64,000 nucleotides of DNA from Oceanimonas doudoroffii (GTDB lineage Bacteria; Pseudomonadota; Gammaproteobacteria; Enterobacterales; Aeromonadaceae): assembly GCF_002242685.1 (NCBI RefSeq), contig NZ_NBIM01000006.1, forward strand, positions 101,241 through 165,240. Reading direction: 5' to 3'. How positions within the stretch are numbered: position 1 is the stretch's first letter; the number at the start of each line of letters is the position of its first letter. The translations under genes and the position numbers were made by a program. This document shows, piece by piece, positions 7,630 through 17,234 of the stretch. The notes below the pieces were generated by a model. The model worked only from the letters and a program-made list of their open reading frames with translations. It made no database searches and was not told where the DNA came from.

Positions 7630-9861
7630 TTAGCCGTTCAGCTGGGCCAGGGTCTGGTTCAGGGTGGCGCTGGGGCGCATTACCTTTTCCAGCGCCGCCG
7701 GATCGGCGTGGTAGTAGCCCTGTACGCCGGCAGAGTTGCCCTGCACCGCGTTCAGCTCGCTCACGATCTTGTCTTCGTTATCGGCCAGGGACTTGGCCAG
7801 GGGCGCGAAGTGGGCGGCCAGCTCGGCGTCGTCGCCCTGGGCGGCCAGTTCCTGGGCCCAGTACATGGCCAGATAGAAGTGGCTGCCCCGGTTGTCGAGC
7901 TCACCGGCACGGCGAGAAGGCGACTTACCGTTGTCCAGCAACTGCTCGGTGGCCTTGTCCAGGCAGGCAGCCAGCACCTTGGCGCGGTCGTTGCCTTCCT
8001 TGATGCCCAGCTCTTCCAGCGACACCGCCAGGGCCAGGAATTCACCGAGGGAGTCCCAGCGCAGGTGGTTTTCTTCCATCAGCTGCTGCACATGCTTGGG
8101 CGCGGAGCCGCCGGCACCGGTTTCGTACATGCCGCCGCCGGCCAGCATGGGCACGATGGACAGCATCTTGGCGGAGGTGCCCAGTTCCATGATCGGGAAC
8201 AGATCGGTGAGGTAGTCACGCAGCACGTTGCCGGTCACGGAGATGGTGTCCTTGCCGCGCTTCATGCGCTCCATGGAGAAGCGGATGGCCTCGTTGTAGG
8301 ACATGAGGTGAATGGACAGGCCGTTCAGATCGTGCTCCTGCAGGTAGTGCTCCACCTTCTTGCGCAGCTCGTTGTCGTGGGCGCGCTCGTCGTCCAGCCA
8401 GAACACCGCCGGGGTGTCGGAGTTGCGGGCGCGGTTCACTGCCAGCTTGACCCAGTCGCGAATGGCCGCGTCCTTGGTCTGGCAGGCACGCCAGATGTCG
8501 CCCTTTTCCACGTCGTGCTGCATCAGCACCTCGCCGGCCTCGTTCAGCACGCGCATGGTGCCGTTTTCGGTCAGTTCAAAGGTCTTGTCGTGAGAGCCGT
8601 ATTCTTCGGCCTTCATCGCCATCAGGCCCACGTTGGATACCGAGCCCATGGTGCGCGGATCAAAGGCGCCATTGGTCTTGCAGAAGTTGATCACTTCCTG
8701 ATAGATGCGGGCATAGGTGGACTCGGGCATTACTGCCTTGGTGTCCTTCAGCTTGCCGTCGCGACCCCACATTTGACCGGAGTTGCGGATCATGGCGGGC
8801 ATGGAGGCATCCACGATCACGTCGCTCGGTACGTGCAGGTTGGTGATGCCTTTTACGGAGTCCACCATAGCCAGCTCCGGCCGGTGCTCGTAGCAGTCGT
8901 GAATGGCTTCTTCGATTTCTTCCTGGGTGGACTGGGGCAGGCTCTTGATCTTGTCGTACACGCTGCTCATGCCGTTGTTGGGGTTGACCCCCAGCTCGTC
9001 AAACAGCTTGCCGTACTTGTCGAACACTTCCTTGTAGAACACCTTGACCGCATGACCGAACACGATGGGGTGAGACACCTTCATCATGGTGGCCTTGACG
9101 TGCAGGGACCACATCACGCCGGCTTCCTTGCATTCCTGCAGGGTCTGCTCAAAGAAGCTTTCCAGCGCCTTGGCGCTCATGAACATGCTGTCGAGCACTT
9201 CACCTTGCTGCAGCGCCAGCTCTTTTTTCAGCTGGGGCTTGCCGTCCTGACCGATAAACTCGATGCGCACGGTCTGGGCCTTGTCCATGGTGACGGACTG
9301 CTCGCTGGAGAAGAAGTCACCGCCGTTCATGTAGTCGGCGTGGGAGCGGGACGCCTTGTTCCAGGCACCCATGGAGTGGGGGTATTTGCGGGCAAAGGCC
9401 TTGACCGCGGCCGGAGCGCGACGGTCGGAGTTACCCTGACGCAGCACCGGGTTCACGGCGCTGCCCAACACCTTGGTGTAGGCTTCGCGAATGGCCTTGT
9501 CTTCATCGGTCTTGGGATTTTCCGGAAAATCGGGCACGTCATAACCCTGGGACTGCAGCTCCTTGATACAGGCACGCAGCTGGGGCACGGAGGCACTGAT
9601 GTTGGGCAGCTTGATGATGTTGGCGTGCGGATCCTGGGTCAGCTCACCCAGCTCGGCCAGGCCGTCGGCCACGCGCTGCTCGTCGGTCAGACGCTCGGGA
9701 AAGGCAGCCAGTACACGGCCGGCCAGGGAGATGTCGCTCAGGGTGACATCAATGCCGGCGGCGTCGGTAAAGGTGCGAATAATGGGCAGCAGAGAGTAGG
9801 TGGCCAGAGCGGGGGCTTCGTCGGTGAGGGTGTAGACGATGGTCGATTGTTTGGTGGTCAT
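7630..9861 (-). CDS. icd: Monomeric NADP-dependent isocitrate dehydrogenase
   Basis: A 743-residue protein of the monomeric IDH family (about 740 residues, unrelated in size to the dimeric enzyme). It oxidises isocitrate to 2-oxoglutarate and CO2 with NADP+ in the TCA cycle. Characteristic stretches are the N-terminal [56 protein letters not shown] and the C-terminal [14 protein letters not shown]. It stands alone with its own terminator and a 348-base upstream region. Confidence 0.97.
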   Translation of the reverse strand: MTTKQSTIVYTLTDEAPALATYSLLPIIRTFTDAAGIDVTLSDISLAGRVLAAFPERLTDEQRVADGLAELGELTQDPHANIIKLPNISASVPQLRACIKELQSQGYDVPDFPENPKTDEDKAIREAYTKVLGSAVNPVLRQGNSDRRAPAAVKAFARKYPHSMGAWNKASRSHADYMNGGDFFSSEQSVTMDKAQTVRIEFIGQDGKPQLKKELALQQGEVLDSMFMSAKALESFFEQTLQECKEAGVMWSLHVKATMMKVSHPIVFGHAVKVFYKEVFDKYGKLFDELGVNPNNGMSSVYDKIKSLPQSTQEEIEEAIHDCYEHRPELAMVDSVKGITNLHVPSDVIVDASMPAMIRNSGQMWGRDGKLKDTKAVMPESTYARIYQEVINFCKTNGAFDPRTMGSVSNVGLMAMKAEEYGSHDKTFELTENGTMRVLNEAGEVLMQHDVEKGDIWRACQTKDAAIRDWVKLAVNRARNSDTPAVFWLDDERAHDNELRKKVEHYLQEHDLNGLSIHLMSYNEAIRFSMERMKRGKDTISVTGNVLRDYLTDLFPIMELGTSAKMLSIVPMLAGGGMYETGAGGSAPKHVQQLMEENHLRWDSLGEFLALAVSLEELGIKEGNDRAKVLAACLDKATEQLLDNGKSPSRRAGELDNRGSHFYLAMYWAQELAAQGDDAELAAHFAPLAKSLADNEDKIVSELNAVQGNSAGVQGYYHADPAALEKVMRPSATLNQTLAQLNG

Positions 9862-10209
9862 TATTTCCCTATTTCCCAGGTTGATGTTGGGGGAGCAGCG
9901 GTTGCACCTGGTACCGAAGGATAACCGGTACTGGCGCTGGACTTGAATCCGCCGCGCGGAACTTCAGGCGCTCATTGTATGACACTTGGGCGCCGGGACT
10001 TAAGTGTTCAACTTCAAATAAGAAAGAAATAGTCGGCACAATGGTCTGTTTGGAACCATACTAAATCGGTTGCTTCCTTTCGGCGGGGCCAGGTCAGAGG
10101 CCCGGTAATTTGCGGTCAAGCCGGAAGGGATTGATGTCGTTATGCCTTACAATTCACGCGGGTTCACCCTGTTTCGGTTTGTGGTATCAGCATCAGGCAA
10201 GGATTTGGC
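9862..10209. promoter_or_regulatory. Divergent promoter region of icd and aer-like gene
   Basis: A 348-base gap between divergent genes without a supported ORF. AAGGA at about 10198-10202 is the ribosome site of the chemoreceptor. A GGGCC...GGCCC hairpin lies near 10085-10103. I see no confident promoter or operator motif. Confidence 0.4.
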
Positions 10210-11763
10210 ATGAGAAAAAATCTTCCCGTCACCAGCAACGAACGTACCTTTGATGCCGCCGAGCGGCTGATATCCACCACGGATGTGCATGGCACCATCC
10301 TTCACTGCAACGATGCCTTTGTGAGCGTCAGCGGTTATACCCGCGAGGAACTGATTGGTCAGCCCCACAATCTGGTGCGTCACCCGGACATGCCTCCCCT
10401 GGCGTTCAAAATCATGTGGGAGCACCTCAAGACGGGACAGCCCTGGATGGGACTGGTGAAAAACCGTTGCAAGAACGGCGACTATTACTGGGTTGATGCC
10501 TATGTCTCGCCCATCACCAAGGATGGCAACGTGGTTGGCTTTGAGTCGGTGCGCTCCTGTCCCGACCGGGAAGACGTGGCCCGGGCCGAACGGCTGTATG
10601 CCCGTTTGCGGGCGGGCAAGGCCTTGCCCGGAAAGGGTCTGTTGAGCCGGCCCTGGCCCTGGCTGGTGGCGGCGCAGGTGCTGGTGGCGGGCCTGTTGCT
10701 GGGCGGTTACCGCAATGAGGGCATTGCCCTGGAGCTGTTATCGCTGGCCGCCTTTGGCGGCTGGGTGAGTTACCTGCACGGCCAGGCCCTGAAGCGCCTC
10801 GATGTGCTGCTGGGGGGCGCCTTTCGCCATGAACTGGCCATGCATACCCACAGCCGGGATCTGGGCATGCTGGGTCGGCTCAAGGTGGGTATTCGCAGTG
10901 AAAAGGCGCGGTTGATGGCCATTATCACCCGTATTGAAGACGCCGCCGCCAGGGTCAGTAGCCGTTCCGACAACGGCCATGTGCAGTCCCGCCAGGCACG
11001 GGAGGGCATGGCCAGCCTGCGTCAGGAAACCGAACAGGTGGCCACCGCCATGAATGAGATGAGCGCCACCATCAATGACGTGACCGCCCATGTGCAGGAA
11101 ACCGCCAGCCAGGCCGACAACGCCAGCCGCATGGCCCGTGAAGGCCTGGAAGTGGCCGGGGTGACCCGGGAAGCCATTGCCGAGCTGAAGAACACCGTCG
11201 ACGACATCAGTGGTGAGGTGCAGCGGCTGGCGGAGAAGACCGCCGGCATTGCCCAGGTGGCCAATATGATCGAGGTGATCTCGGAGCAGACCAACCTGCT
11301 GGCGCTTAATGCCGCCATCGAGGCCGCCCGTGCCGGCGAGCAGGGCCGGGGCTTTGCGGTGGTGGCCGATGAGGTACGCCAGCTGGCGGGACGCACGCGG
11401 GAATCCACCGGGGAGATTCAGCGCATCGTGGCGGACCTGACCGACAGGGCGAGCTCGTCGGTGGACGTGGCCGAGCAGGGCAAGATCAGTGCCGAGTCGG
11501 GACTGGCGCGGGTAGTGGAAACCGAAAACACCCTGAGTGGCATCGCCTCGGCGGTGTCCCGCATCGCCGACATGTCGATGCAGATGGCCACGGCGGTAGA
11601 GCAGCAGGCGCGGGTGGCGGAAGACATCAATCAGCAGGCGGTGAACATGGCCAGCCTGTCGGACGCGGGCCTGTCCCAGGCGGATTCTGCCGCCGGCAGC
11701 ATGGAAGGGCTGCAGTCGGTGGCCACCGAGCTGCATGATCTGGTGGTGCGGTTGAAGCGCTGA
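10210..11763 (+). CDS. aer: Aer-type PAS-domain chemoreceptor
   Basis: A 517-residue methyl-accepting chemotaxis protein. Residues about 15-125 form an Aer-type PAS domain ([24 protein letters not shown], then [14 protein letters not shown]), which in Aer holds FAD and senses redox/oxygen indirectly. Two hydrophobic segments at about 145-190 form the membrane anchor without a periplasmic domain. The cytoplasmic part ends in the signalling tip with [20 protein letters not shown] and [18 protein letters not shown], which contacts CheA/CheW. AAGGA seven bases before the ATG supports the start. It is a single gene, and no che genes are nearby. Confidence 0.93.
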   Translation: MRKNLPVTSNERTFDAAERLISTTDVHGTILHCNDAFVSVSGYTREELIGQPHNLVRHPDMPPLAFKIMWEHLKTGQPWMGLVKNRCKNGDYYWVDAYVSPITKDGNVVGFESVRSCPDREDVARAERLYARLRAGKALPGKGLLSRPWPWLVAAQVLVAGLLLGGYRNEGIALELLSLAAFGGWVSYLHGQALKRLDVLLGGAFRHELAMHTHSRDLGMLGRLKVGIRSEKARLMAIITRIEDAAARVSSRSDNGHVQSRQAREGMASLRQETEQVATAMNEMSATINDVTAHVQETASQADNASRMAREGLEVAGVTREAIAELKNTVDDISGEVQRLAEKTAGIAQVANMIEVISEQTNLLALNAAIEAARAGEQGRGFAVVADEVRQLAGRTRESTGEIQRIVADLTDRASSSVDVAEQGKISAESGLARVVETENTLSGIASAVSRIADMSMQMATAVEQQARVAEDINQQAVNMASLSDAGLSQADSAAGSMEGLQSVATELHDLVVRLKR

Positions 11764-11795
11764 GGCTGGGCGGAACTCCTTTCGCCCACTCGCAT

Positions 11796-11978
11796 CTATT
11801 TATCTTCGCGCTCGGTATAGGCGCGACAGAGCCGGCGTAACACCGGAAGTTGCCGTTGAAAGTTGTTGCAGGCGCTGCACATCAGGGTGTGCAGCCGTAG
11901 CGACAGTTTTTCCTGAGAAGTGAGCGGCCGTTCCTGGCTTTCGGACATCAGCCGGGTGGCTTGGCGGCATTTCAGCAT
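11796..11978 (-). CDS. Small zinc-finger anti-sigma factor
   Basis: A 60-residue cytoplasmic protein carrying an HxxxCxxC motif (residues 30-37, HTLMCSAC), the zinc-binding signature of ZAS-type anti-sigma factors. Cysteine pairs of this kind often react to oxidants or metals. The start ATG 11978 has AAGGAG seven bases upstream, and the gene overlaps the sigma-factor gene by 7 bases, implying coupled translation. There is no membrane segment. It is inferred to hold the adjacent ECF sigma factor inactive until stress. It is at the short end for the family, and the pairing rests on motif plus position. Confidence 0.78.
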   Translation of the reverse strand: MLKCRQATRLMSESQERPLTSQEKLSLRLHTLMCSACNNFQRQLPVLRRLCRAYTEREDK

Positions 11979-12559
11979 GTGCAGTCTCCTTGCCGTTGCC
12001 AGCGGTTCTCCAGGCACTCACGCAGCCGCAACCGTGCCCGGTAAAGCAGTACATTGAGATTGCTGACGGTGAGCGTCAGCTCGGCGCAGATCTCCGGGCT
12101 TTCCAGCCCCACGAATTCCCGCATCATGAATGCCCGGCCCTGGCGGGCCGGCAGGCCGTCGAGGCAGGCCTCGAAAATGTGCCAGAAACGCTCGTCTTCT
12201 AGGCTGTCGTCGGGAGAACTCCAGCGCACCGGCCGCTCCTGTTTGTTCCAGTGGCCCCTCTGGTTGAACAGGGTTTCTTCAAATTGCTGATCGGCTTCGT
12301 TGTTCAGTTCGCTGACGGTGGTCAGGCGCTGACGTTTGCGGATCTGATCGGCAATCTTGTGCTTGAGAATGGCAAACACCCAGGTTTTGTAGGCGGAGCG
12401 ACCGTTAAAGGAGTCGGCATAACGAAAGGCACCGAGCATGGCTTCCTGCACTGCGTCCTCCGCCAGATGGGAATCTTGCAGCTGCAGGGTGGCGAATTTC
12501 AGCATTTGCAGCCGCAGTTGTTCGTTCAGTTCAGGGGCAAACTCCGAGGGTGCAGCCAT
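11972..12559 (-). CDS. ECF RNA polymerase sigma factor
   Basis: A 195-residue sigma-70 family protein with region 2 (LRLQMLKFATLQLQDSHLAEDAVQEAMLGAF in two parts, then YKTWVFAILKHKIADQIRKR) and region 4 (GLPARQGRAFMMREF, then ICAELTLTVSNLNVLLYRARLRLRECL). The type resembles the RpoE-like sigma factors encoded next to DUF692/DUF2063/DoxX genes. I chose ATG 12559 because AAGGA sits six bases upstream; ATG 12604 lacks a site. It lies 37 bases after the DoxX gene in the same direction, so it may amplify its own operon. Confidence 0.9.
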   Translation of the reverse strand: MAAPSEFAPELNEQLRLQMLKFATLQLQDSHLAEDAVQEAMLGAFRYADSFNGRSAYKTWVFAILKHKIADQIRKRQRLTTVSELNNEADQQFEETLFNQRGHWNKQERPVRWSSPDDSLEDERFWHIFEACLDGLPARQGRAFMMREFVGLESPEICAELTLTVSNLNVLLYRARLRLRECLENRWQRQGDCTC

Positions 12560-12596
12560 GACCGTCCTTTTCAGGGTCTTATGGTTTACCTGCAAG

Positions 12597-13079
12597 TTAA
12601 TCACAATGCTTCCTCGTTAGCCAATGATCCAGCGACACCACGCCGGGGCCGCGGGCGATCAGCAGCAGCAGCACCGTGGCCCAGATGCCGTGCAGCGGCC
12701 AGGCGCCGGGGTAGACCAGCACCTGAATCACCAGGGTCATGCCCAGCAGTGCCAGCGCCGAAAACCGAGTGGCCAGTCCCAGCAACAGCAGCAGCGGAAA
12801 CAGGTGTTCGGCGGTGGCCGCTAGCAGGGCGCCCAGCTCGGGGGAGATCAGCGGCAAGCGGTATTCTTCCCGAAACAGAAACACTGCCGACGGATTCAGA
12901 CTTGGCCATCCCAGGCTGAACTCGCCGCTGACGATATCGAGGCTGAAGTTGTTCACCTTGGTCTGGCCCGAGCGCCAGAACACGGCGGCGATGGAAAACC
13001 GTCCCAGCAGGGCGATCAGGGTGTGGGGCAGGCGGTTGAGCAAGCCGCGCAGCCGGTAGCACTGTTGGGTCAGGCTCAT
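12597..13079 (-). CDS. DoxX family membrane protein of the bufferin-type operon
   Basis: A 160-residue integral membrane protein with four hydrophobic helices (for example LIALLGRFSIAAVFWRSGQTK, then the C-terminal LLLLIARGPGVVSLDHWL). The DoxX signature with RSGQTKV and the PG..WPLHG..A segment are visible. The start ATG 13079 overlaps the DUF2063 stop by four bases (ATGA), so the two are translationally coupled. In gold/copper-induced gig/buf operons a DoxX protein is the fourth member; its biochemical role there is unsettled. Confidence 0.88.
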   Translation of the reverse strand: MSLTQQCYRLRGLLNRLPHTLIALLGRFSIAAVFWRSGQTKVNNFSLDIVSGEFSLGWPSLNPSAVFLFREEYRLPLISPELGALLAATAEHLFPLLLLLGLATRFSALALLGMTLVIQVLVYPGAWPLHGIWATVLLLLIARGPGVVSLDHWLTRKHCD

Positions 13080-13837
13080 AAGGCATCTCCTTGCGTAATA
13101 AATCCGGTCACGGCCCGCCATTCCAGCAGGCTCTGCAGCATGGTCGCGGGGTTGAAGTCTTCCTGCTGTTGCAGGCTGTGCTCCAGGGCGGTTCCCAGTG
13201 GTGCGCCCGCCCGCAGGCATTCAATAAAGGTGGCATCGGCGCCAGTGAGGCGCAGCAGCCTCACCGACAGGCCAATACGCAGCACCAGTACGTTTTCCGG
13301 CGTGGCGGTGCGAATGTCCTGCAGGCGGCCTTCGCCATGGTGGGCCAGCCAGATTGAAGCCACCGCAAAGGCCGAGCGCAACAGGGCGCAGGCGGGTGTC
13401 AGTTGCAACGCCTGGCGGGCCAGACGTTCCGGATCGGCCAGCAACGCCTGCAACCGGTCGGCGGCTACCGGCTCGGCGTCGGCGGCATGCTGCACCCGCT
13501 GCACCAGCAGCTCCAGTCGAGCCATGTCGGCCAGGCAAGGCACACTGGCGGCCGGGGCAAAGCCGTCAATAAAGTCGGGCAGGGTGACGCCATAGTCGGT
13601 CAGCAGCGGTGATGATGGCGGTGACTGTTCGATATAAATACCGGCCATGGCGTTGAAGAAGTCGTCGCCCACCAGTTGCCGGCACACCGGAAACTGGGCC
13701 GCCAGTGCCTCGGTGAGCGACACTCTGACATTGTTGCGGTAGACATTGAAGCGGGACCGGCCACCGGGGTGCCCGGTCAGGCTGGCGGGCACCGGTAGAT
13801 CCGCATTGAGCAGGGCGCTGGCAAAGTCATCATGCAT
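13076..13837 (-). CDS. bufC: DUF2063 MNIO partner protein (BufC-like)
   Basis: A 253-residue protein with the DUF2063 N-terminal domain (GGRSRFNVYRNNVRVSLTEAL, FPVCRQLVGDDFFNAMAGIYI) and a C-terminal putative winged region. Members accompany DUF692 oxidases and are thought to bring the precursor peptide to the enzyme. It overlaps the DUF692 gene by 8 bases and the DoxX gene by 4, with AAGGAG before its ATG, so the complex is probably made in fixed proportion. The name follows the bufferin operons. Confidence 0.88.
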   Translation of the reverse strand: MHDDFASALLNADLPVPASLTGHPGGRSRFNVYRNNVRVSLTEALAAQFPVCRQLVGDDFFNAMAGIYIEQSPPSSPLLTDYGVTLPDFIDGFAPAASVPCLADMARLELLVQRVQHAADAEPVAADRLQALLADPERLARQALQLTPACALLRSAFAVASIWLAHHGEGRLQDIRTATPENVLVLRIGLSVRLLRLTGADATFIECLRAGAPLGTALEHSLQQQEDFNPATMLQSLLEWRAVTGFITQGDAL

Positions 13838-14729
13838 GGCGGTGCTCCTTGTTGCTGGCGTGGTGGTCGGCCTCGTGCAGCAGTCGGTGAATATGGCCGG
13901 TTTCCGCCAGCAACTCGTTCAGGGCGGGCACATTGTTGTCCCGTTCCAGCAGGGTGGGCAGGGGGCCGGTTCGTTCCAGCAACCCTTGATACAGTGCCCA
14001 TACCGGCTCGGCCACCGGGCTGCCATGATGGTCGATTAACAGGGCGGCGCCGCTGTCATCGGCCTGCTCGTCAAAACCGGCCAGGTGCACCTCACCCACC
14101 TGGTCCAGGGGCAGGGCAGCGATATAGTCTTGTGCATCAAGCCGGTGGTTAACTGCCGTGATATAAACGTTGTTTACATCCAGCAGCAGGCCGCAGCCGC
14201 TGCGGCGTACGGCCTCGCGAATAAAGTCGGCCTCCATGAGGCTGGATTTGGAAAAGCGCACATAGGTGGCGGGATTTTCCAGCATAATGGGGCGGCCCAG
14301 CACCTGCTGCACCCGGTCGATGTGATCGCACAGCCGCTGCAGGCTGGCGGGAGTGTAGGGCAGAGGCAGCAGATCGTTGAGAAAACGGCCGCCGTGCCCG
14401 GCCCAGGCCAGGTGCTCCGACACCGCCTCGGGTTGGTAGCGCTGCACCAGCCGGGCCAGCCGGGCCAGGTGATCTTCGTCGAGCGGTTCCATGCCCCCCA
14501 GCGACAGCCCCACACCATGCACCGACAGCGCATAGTGTTCACGAATGCGGCTCAGGTAATGATGGCGAGGGCCGCCATCCACCATAAAATTTTCTGCGTG
14601 AATTTCCACAAAGCCCAGAGAAGGGCGTGTGGTCAGTATCTCTTCGGCGTGCTGCAGCTTAAGCCCCAGTCCCGCCGTGGCTGGCAAGCGGGAGGCACCA
14701 GTGCCGGCACGATAAGGGTGATGGTCCAT
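13830..14729 (-). CDS. bufB: DUF692 multinuclear iron oxidase (BufB-like MNIO)
   Basis: A 299-residue TIM-barrel protein of the DUF692/MNIO family: GLGLKLQHAEEIL, VEIHAENFM, LSVHGVGLSLGG, SEHLAWAG, LLLDVNNVYITA, EVHLAGF and the final LERDNNVPAL supply the His/Asp/Glu/Asn residues that bind two or three iron atoms. MNIO enzymes oxidise cysteine residues of precursor peptides (oxazolone-thioamide, thiooxazole and related groups). GAGGAGG precedes the ATG. It lies 15 bases after a DUF2282 precursor gene, its inferred substrate. Confidence 0.93.
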   Translation of the reverse strand: MDHHPYRAGTGASRLPATAGLGLKLQHAEEILTTRPSLGFVEIHAENFMVDGGPRHHYLSRIREHYALSVHGVGLSLGGMEPLDEDHLARLARLVQRYQPEAVSEHLAWAGHGGRFLNDLLPLPYTPASLQRLCDHIDRVQQVLGRPIMLENPATYVRFSKSSLMEADFIREAVRRSGCGLLLDVNNVYITAVNHRLDAQDYIAALPLDQVGEVHLAGFDEQADDSGAALLIDHHGSPVAEPVWALYQGLLERTGPLPTLLERDNNVPALNELLAETGHIHRLLHEADHHASNKEHRHA

Positions 14730-14744
14730 GGTGCCTCCTCGGGA

Positions 14745-15044
14745 TCAGGCGCCGACTTCTTCAAACGCTTCCAGCTGACCCTTGCCGGTGGGCGAGGTGG
14801 GGGAATCGGTTTCCAGGCAGGTGCCGGCGGGAACCAGTTTCCAGGCATTGCCCTGATGGTCGGTTTTTGAAGTACCGGCGCAGGAGGTACCCGGGCCGGC
14901 GGCGCAGTCATTCTGGCCGGCGAGGGCAACGCCGTAGCATTTTTCCATGTCGCCGGAATGGTTGTCTGCCATGGCGGGGGCGGAAGCGGCCAGGGCGGTA
15001 CCCAGGGCAAAGGCAAGGGCGGTGGCAGTGTTGGCTTTGGTCAT
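14745..15044 (-). CDS. bufA: DUF2282 bufferin-type precursor peptide
   Basis: A 99-residue exported protein: signal peptide of about 26 residues (ending AMADN) and a core with four cysteines at 36, 47, 55 and 76 in the DUF2282 pattern ([29 protein letters not shown]). In bufferins an MNIO enzyme converts core cysteines to modified heterocycles so that the exported peptide binds copper in the periplasm. The tail after Cys76 (about 23 residues, acidic) is non-conserved. It is the first gene of the operon. The metal it protects against is unknown here; copper or gold is inferred from the family. Confidence 0.9.
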   Translation of the reverse strand: MTKANTATALAFALGTALAASAPAMADNHSGDMEKCYGVALAGQNDCAAGPGTSCAGTSKTDHQGNAWKLVPAGTCLETDSPTSPTGKGQLEAFEEVGA

Positions 15045-15145
15045 GATGAATATCCTTCTGTTAAGTCCATTTGTTAAGGAAAGCCCGGCATTTGCCGTCT
15101 TTCACTATCTTGGTCTGGTTCATCGAAGGCGTTATTACAACTTTT
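15045..15145 (-). promoter_or_regulatory. Leader/promoter region of the bufferin-type operon
   Basis: About 100 bases precede the precursor gene on the minus strand. A TGTAAT-like element near 15130-15135 is a possible ECF -35 box, but I find no clear -10 at the right spacing. A small CGGC-AAAT-GCCG hairpin lies near 15090-15110 and could end the upstream transcript. AAGGA stands close to the ATG. Confidence in the detailed elements is low. Confidence 0.35.
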
Positions 15146-16504
15146 TTATGCTTTTTTCTTCTGGGGGATTTCTTCCACCTCCACGATTTTGGAGCGACTC
15201 ACCACCACCTTCCAGCGTTGCAGCACCGGCGGCTTCAGGCCCTGCACCTCGCGGGTGATCAGGTTGAACAGGTAGCGCCGTTCCACCGGCTGGCGTGACA
15301 CCTGATTTTCCTTCAGCTGGTAAACATGATGGGAGCCTTTTTCCATCAGCCGGGCCAGCATGGTCAGATCCAGCTGCAGGCTTTCCCGGGTCTGCTCATA
15401 GCCGGTCAGGAAGCGGGTGGGCAACATGCGCGAGTGACTGCCGTAGTGCAACACCACTTCTTCCCGCTGGCTGACGTTGGCCCGACGAGCGGCGCGCACC
15501 TCGGCGGGCACGCGGTACGGGCGCTGATAGTCGAACCATTCCAGCTGGCGCCCCACCAGCTGGGTGCTGTGCACATCAAAGTATTGTCGCCGCCATTTGG
15601 GACGGCCCCGGCGCAGCCAGCGCCACAGGGTATTGCGCAGGTCATCCTTGAACAGCTCGCGCAGGGCGTAGAGCACCGCCAGGGCGAGGATCACCATCAT
15701 GGACAGGCCGCCCAGGGTTTCGCGCACCTCGTAGGCGGCCAGCGACACCGTGGTCATCACCACGGCGGTGACCACCGCCTTGAGCAGTTTCTGTTCGCCA
15801 CCCCCCAGCTCCCGCGTGCGCTCCTTGAGGGTGACCGGATATTCGATCAACCGGCGCAGCAGCCGCATCTTGTTGGAGATGCGTGACAGCGAATCGCTGG
15901 CGTGGGCGGTATTGTACTTATTGTCGATGCGATGCTGGCGCTCAATGGCGCAGACCTCCAGCAGCAGCGACTTGACGGTCTTGTAGTCACCGTTGCGGGG
16001 CAGGTGGGCCACCAGCGACAACAACCGCTGCTCGGTAAACCAGGACACATAGTTGTCGATATTGGTGTAGTACTTGCGCAGGGTGTCGTCGTTCGGTACA
16101 CGGCGGCGCAGCCGCCGCAGAATGTCCTGGGCCAGGGACACCACGGCTTCCACCTCTTCCTGGGACACGGCTTCCATGCGGTTGCGCAGATCGTGGCAGG
16201 ACTGTTCCAGCCCCACCACATACTGGTAGCCGTACAGGCTGAGGCTGACCCGGTATTGTTCGGGGGTGAGCTTGCCCCGTTCCGCCAGCCGGCTGTGCAC
16301 CAGGGGCAGGTGGGGGCGATCGCTGAAGTAGGTGCGGGTGCTGTGTATGGCGTTGTGATAGAAGCCGTCTTCCGGCAGCACCTGGCTGTTGAGGCCCAGC
16401 TCGCCGGGCACGAACAGGTAGAGATCGAGTCGGTGCTCGGTGGCCTCGCGCAAAATGCGCGACAGCTTGAGTGAATGGCCGTCCTTGCGTTCAGCGGTGA
16501 TCAC
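15146..16504 (-). CDS. Unrecognised 452-residue membrane protein
   Basis: I do not recognise this family. The start is GTG 16504 (no ATG near the ORF start) with only a weak ribosome site. Residues 1-240 are soluble, helical and charge-rich (LRNRMEAVSQEEVEAVV, RRRVPNDDTLRKYYTNIDNYV). Two hydrophobic helices at about 243-290 (AVVTAVVMTTVSLAAYEV and GLSMMVILALAVLYALREL) form a hairpin anchor. The C-terminal half is basic, ending PQKKKA. A tryptophan- and arginine-rich segment (WRWLRRGRPKWRRQYFDV) follows the anchor. It sits upstream of, and in the same direction as, the bufferin-type operon. A membrane-attached regulator or scaffold is only a guess. Confidence 0.8.
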   Translation of the reverse strand: MITAERKDGHSLKLSRILREATEHRLDLYLFVPGELGLNSQVLPEDGFYHNAIHSTRTYFSDRPHLPLVHSRLAERGKLTPEQYRVSLSLYGYQYVVGLEQSCHDLRNRMEAVSQEEVEAVVSLAQDILRRLRRRVPNDDTLRKYYTNIDNYVSWFTEQRLLSLVAHLPRNGDYKTVKSLLLEVCAIERQHRIDNKYNTAHASDSLSRISNKMRLLRRLIEYPVTLKERTRELGGGEQKLLKAVVTAVVMTTVSLAAYEVRETLGGLSMMVILALAVLYALRELFKDDLRNTLWRWLRRGRPKWRRQYFDVHSTQLVGRQLEWFDYQRPYRVPAEVRAARRANVSQREEVVLHYGSHSRMLPTRFLTGYEQTRESLQLDLTMLARLMEKGSHHVYQLKENQVSRQPVERRYLFNLITREVQGLKPPVLQRWKVVVSRSKIVEVEEIPQKKKA

Positions 16505-16574
16505 GTAATATCGCTTTACCAGTTAAAACAGGATGTTGTGATTATGCAACGGCCGCGGCGGCGGGCTCAAAAGT

Positions 16575-17135
16575 TTATTGCAGCAGCCGGCCGGCGCGAC
16601 CGAGCAGGCCGTGCACCAGGGTGCGAGTGGTGTTGAGGTTGTCGCCGGCGTCCACCACAAAGCTGGCCACCGCGGTCAGGTAGATGGCGGTGAGGGTGAC
16701 TTCGGCGGCGCTGCGGCGCAGGCCGGTGGCCTGCCAGTCGGCGGCTTCCAACAGCCATTGCACGGTGCGGCTGATGCGGGTAATGCCGTGGGCCTGCAGG
16801 TGAACATGGCCGGGCTCCAGCTTGTAGCCGAGCATCTCCTTGACCAGCGGGCGATAGGGAGCCAGGTAATCGAGCCAGACCATGATGCCGGTGAGCAGCC
16901 GCTCACGCATGGGCTCTTGCGGGTCCATCGGCAGGCTCAGCAGGGCATCGTCGGCCCGGTCAAACAGGGCCTCGGCCAGCGAGTCCCGTGAGCGAAAGTG
17001 CCGGCTCAGCTCCGCCAGGGTCAGCTCCCGGGCCTCGGCCAGCTCGCGCAGGCTGAAACCGTGCCAGCCCCGGTGCAGGGCCAGGTGCAGGGCGGTATCG
17101 AGAATGGCATCCCGTTCGATGCTGAGGTGGGTCAT
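16575..17135 (-). CDS. TetR family transcriptional regulator
   Basis: A 186-residue regulator. The N-terminal helix-turn-helix reads RDAILDTALHLALHRGW, then FSLRELAEARELTLAELSRHF, typical of TetR proteins. The C-terminal domain would bind an unknown ligand. ATG 17135 with GGAG eight bases upstream is preferred over TTG 17153. It is encoded behind a terminator-bounded TRAP operon in the same direction, and the target is unknown. The C-terminal region LLTGIMVWLDYLAPYRPLVKEM resembles COQ9-like TetR relatives, which is only a weak hint. Confidence 0.82.
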   Translation of the reverse strand: MTHLSIERDAILDTALHLALHRGWHGFSLRELAEARELTLAELSRHFRSRDSLAEALFDRADDALLSLPMDPQEPMRERLLTGIMVWLDYLAPYRPLVKEMLGYKLEPGHVHLQAHGITRISRTVQWLLEAADWQATGLRRSAAEVTLTAIYLTAVASFVVDAGDNLNTTRTLVHGLLGRAGRLLQ

Positions 17136-17180
17136 GGTGAGCTCCGGCTGCAAGGCTGTTGTTCAGTATAGAAGGCGGGG

Positions 17181-17209
17181 CAAAACAAAACGGGCCCTCA
17201 TGGACCCGT
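17181..17209 (-). terminator. Terminator of the TAXI-TRAP operon
   Basis: On the minus strand ACGGGTCC-ATGA-GGGCCCGT (one T:G pair) is followed by TTTGTTTTG. It begins about 25 bases after the stop of the TAXI receptor gene. Confidence 0.85.
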
Positions 17210-17234
17210 TGTTATCATCACGATGCGCCGCAGG

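Noticed and set aside
7522..9924. 800-codon frame on the plus strand over icd
   Set aside because: It is the antisense shadow of a clear monomeric isocitrate dehydrogenase; no domain can be recognised.
10110..10150. Flagellar sigma-28 promoter before the Aer-type gene
   Set aside because: The best TCAA / GTCGTTAT pair matches only about half of the consensus and has the wrong spacing.
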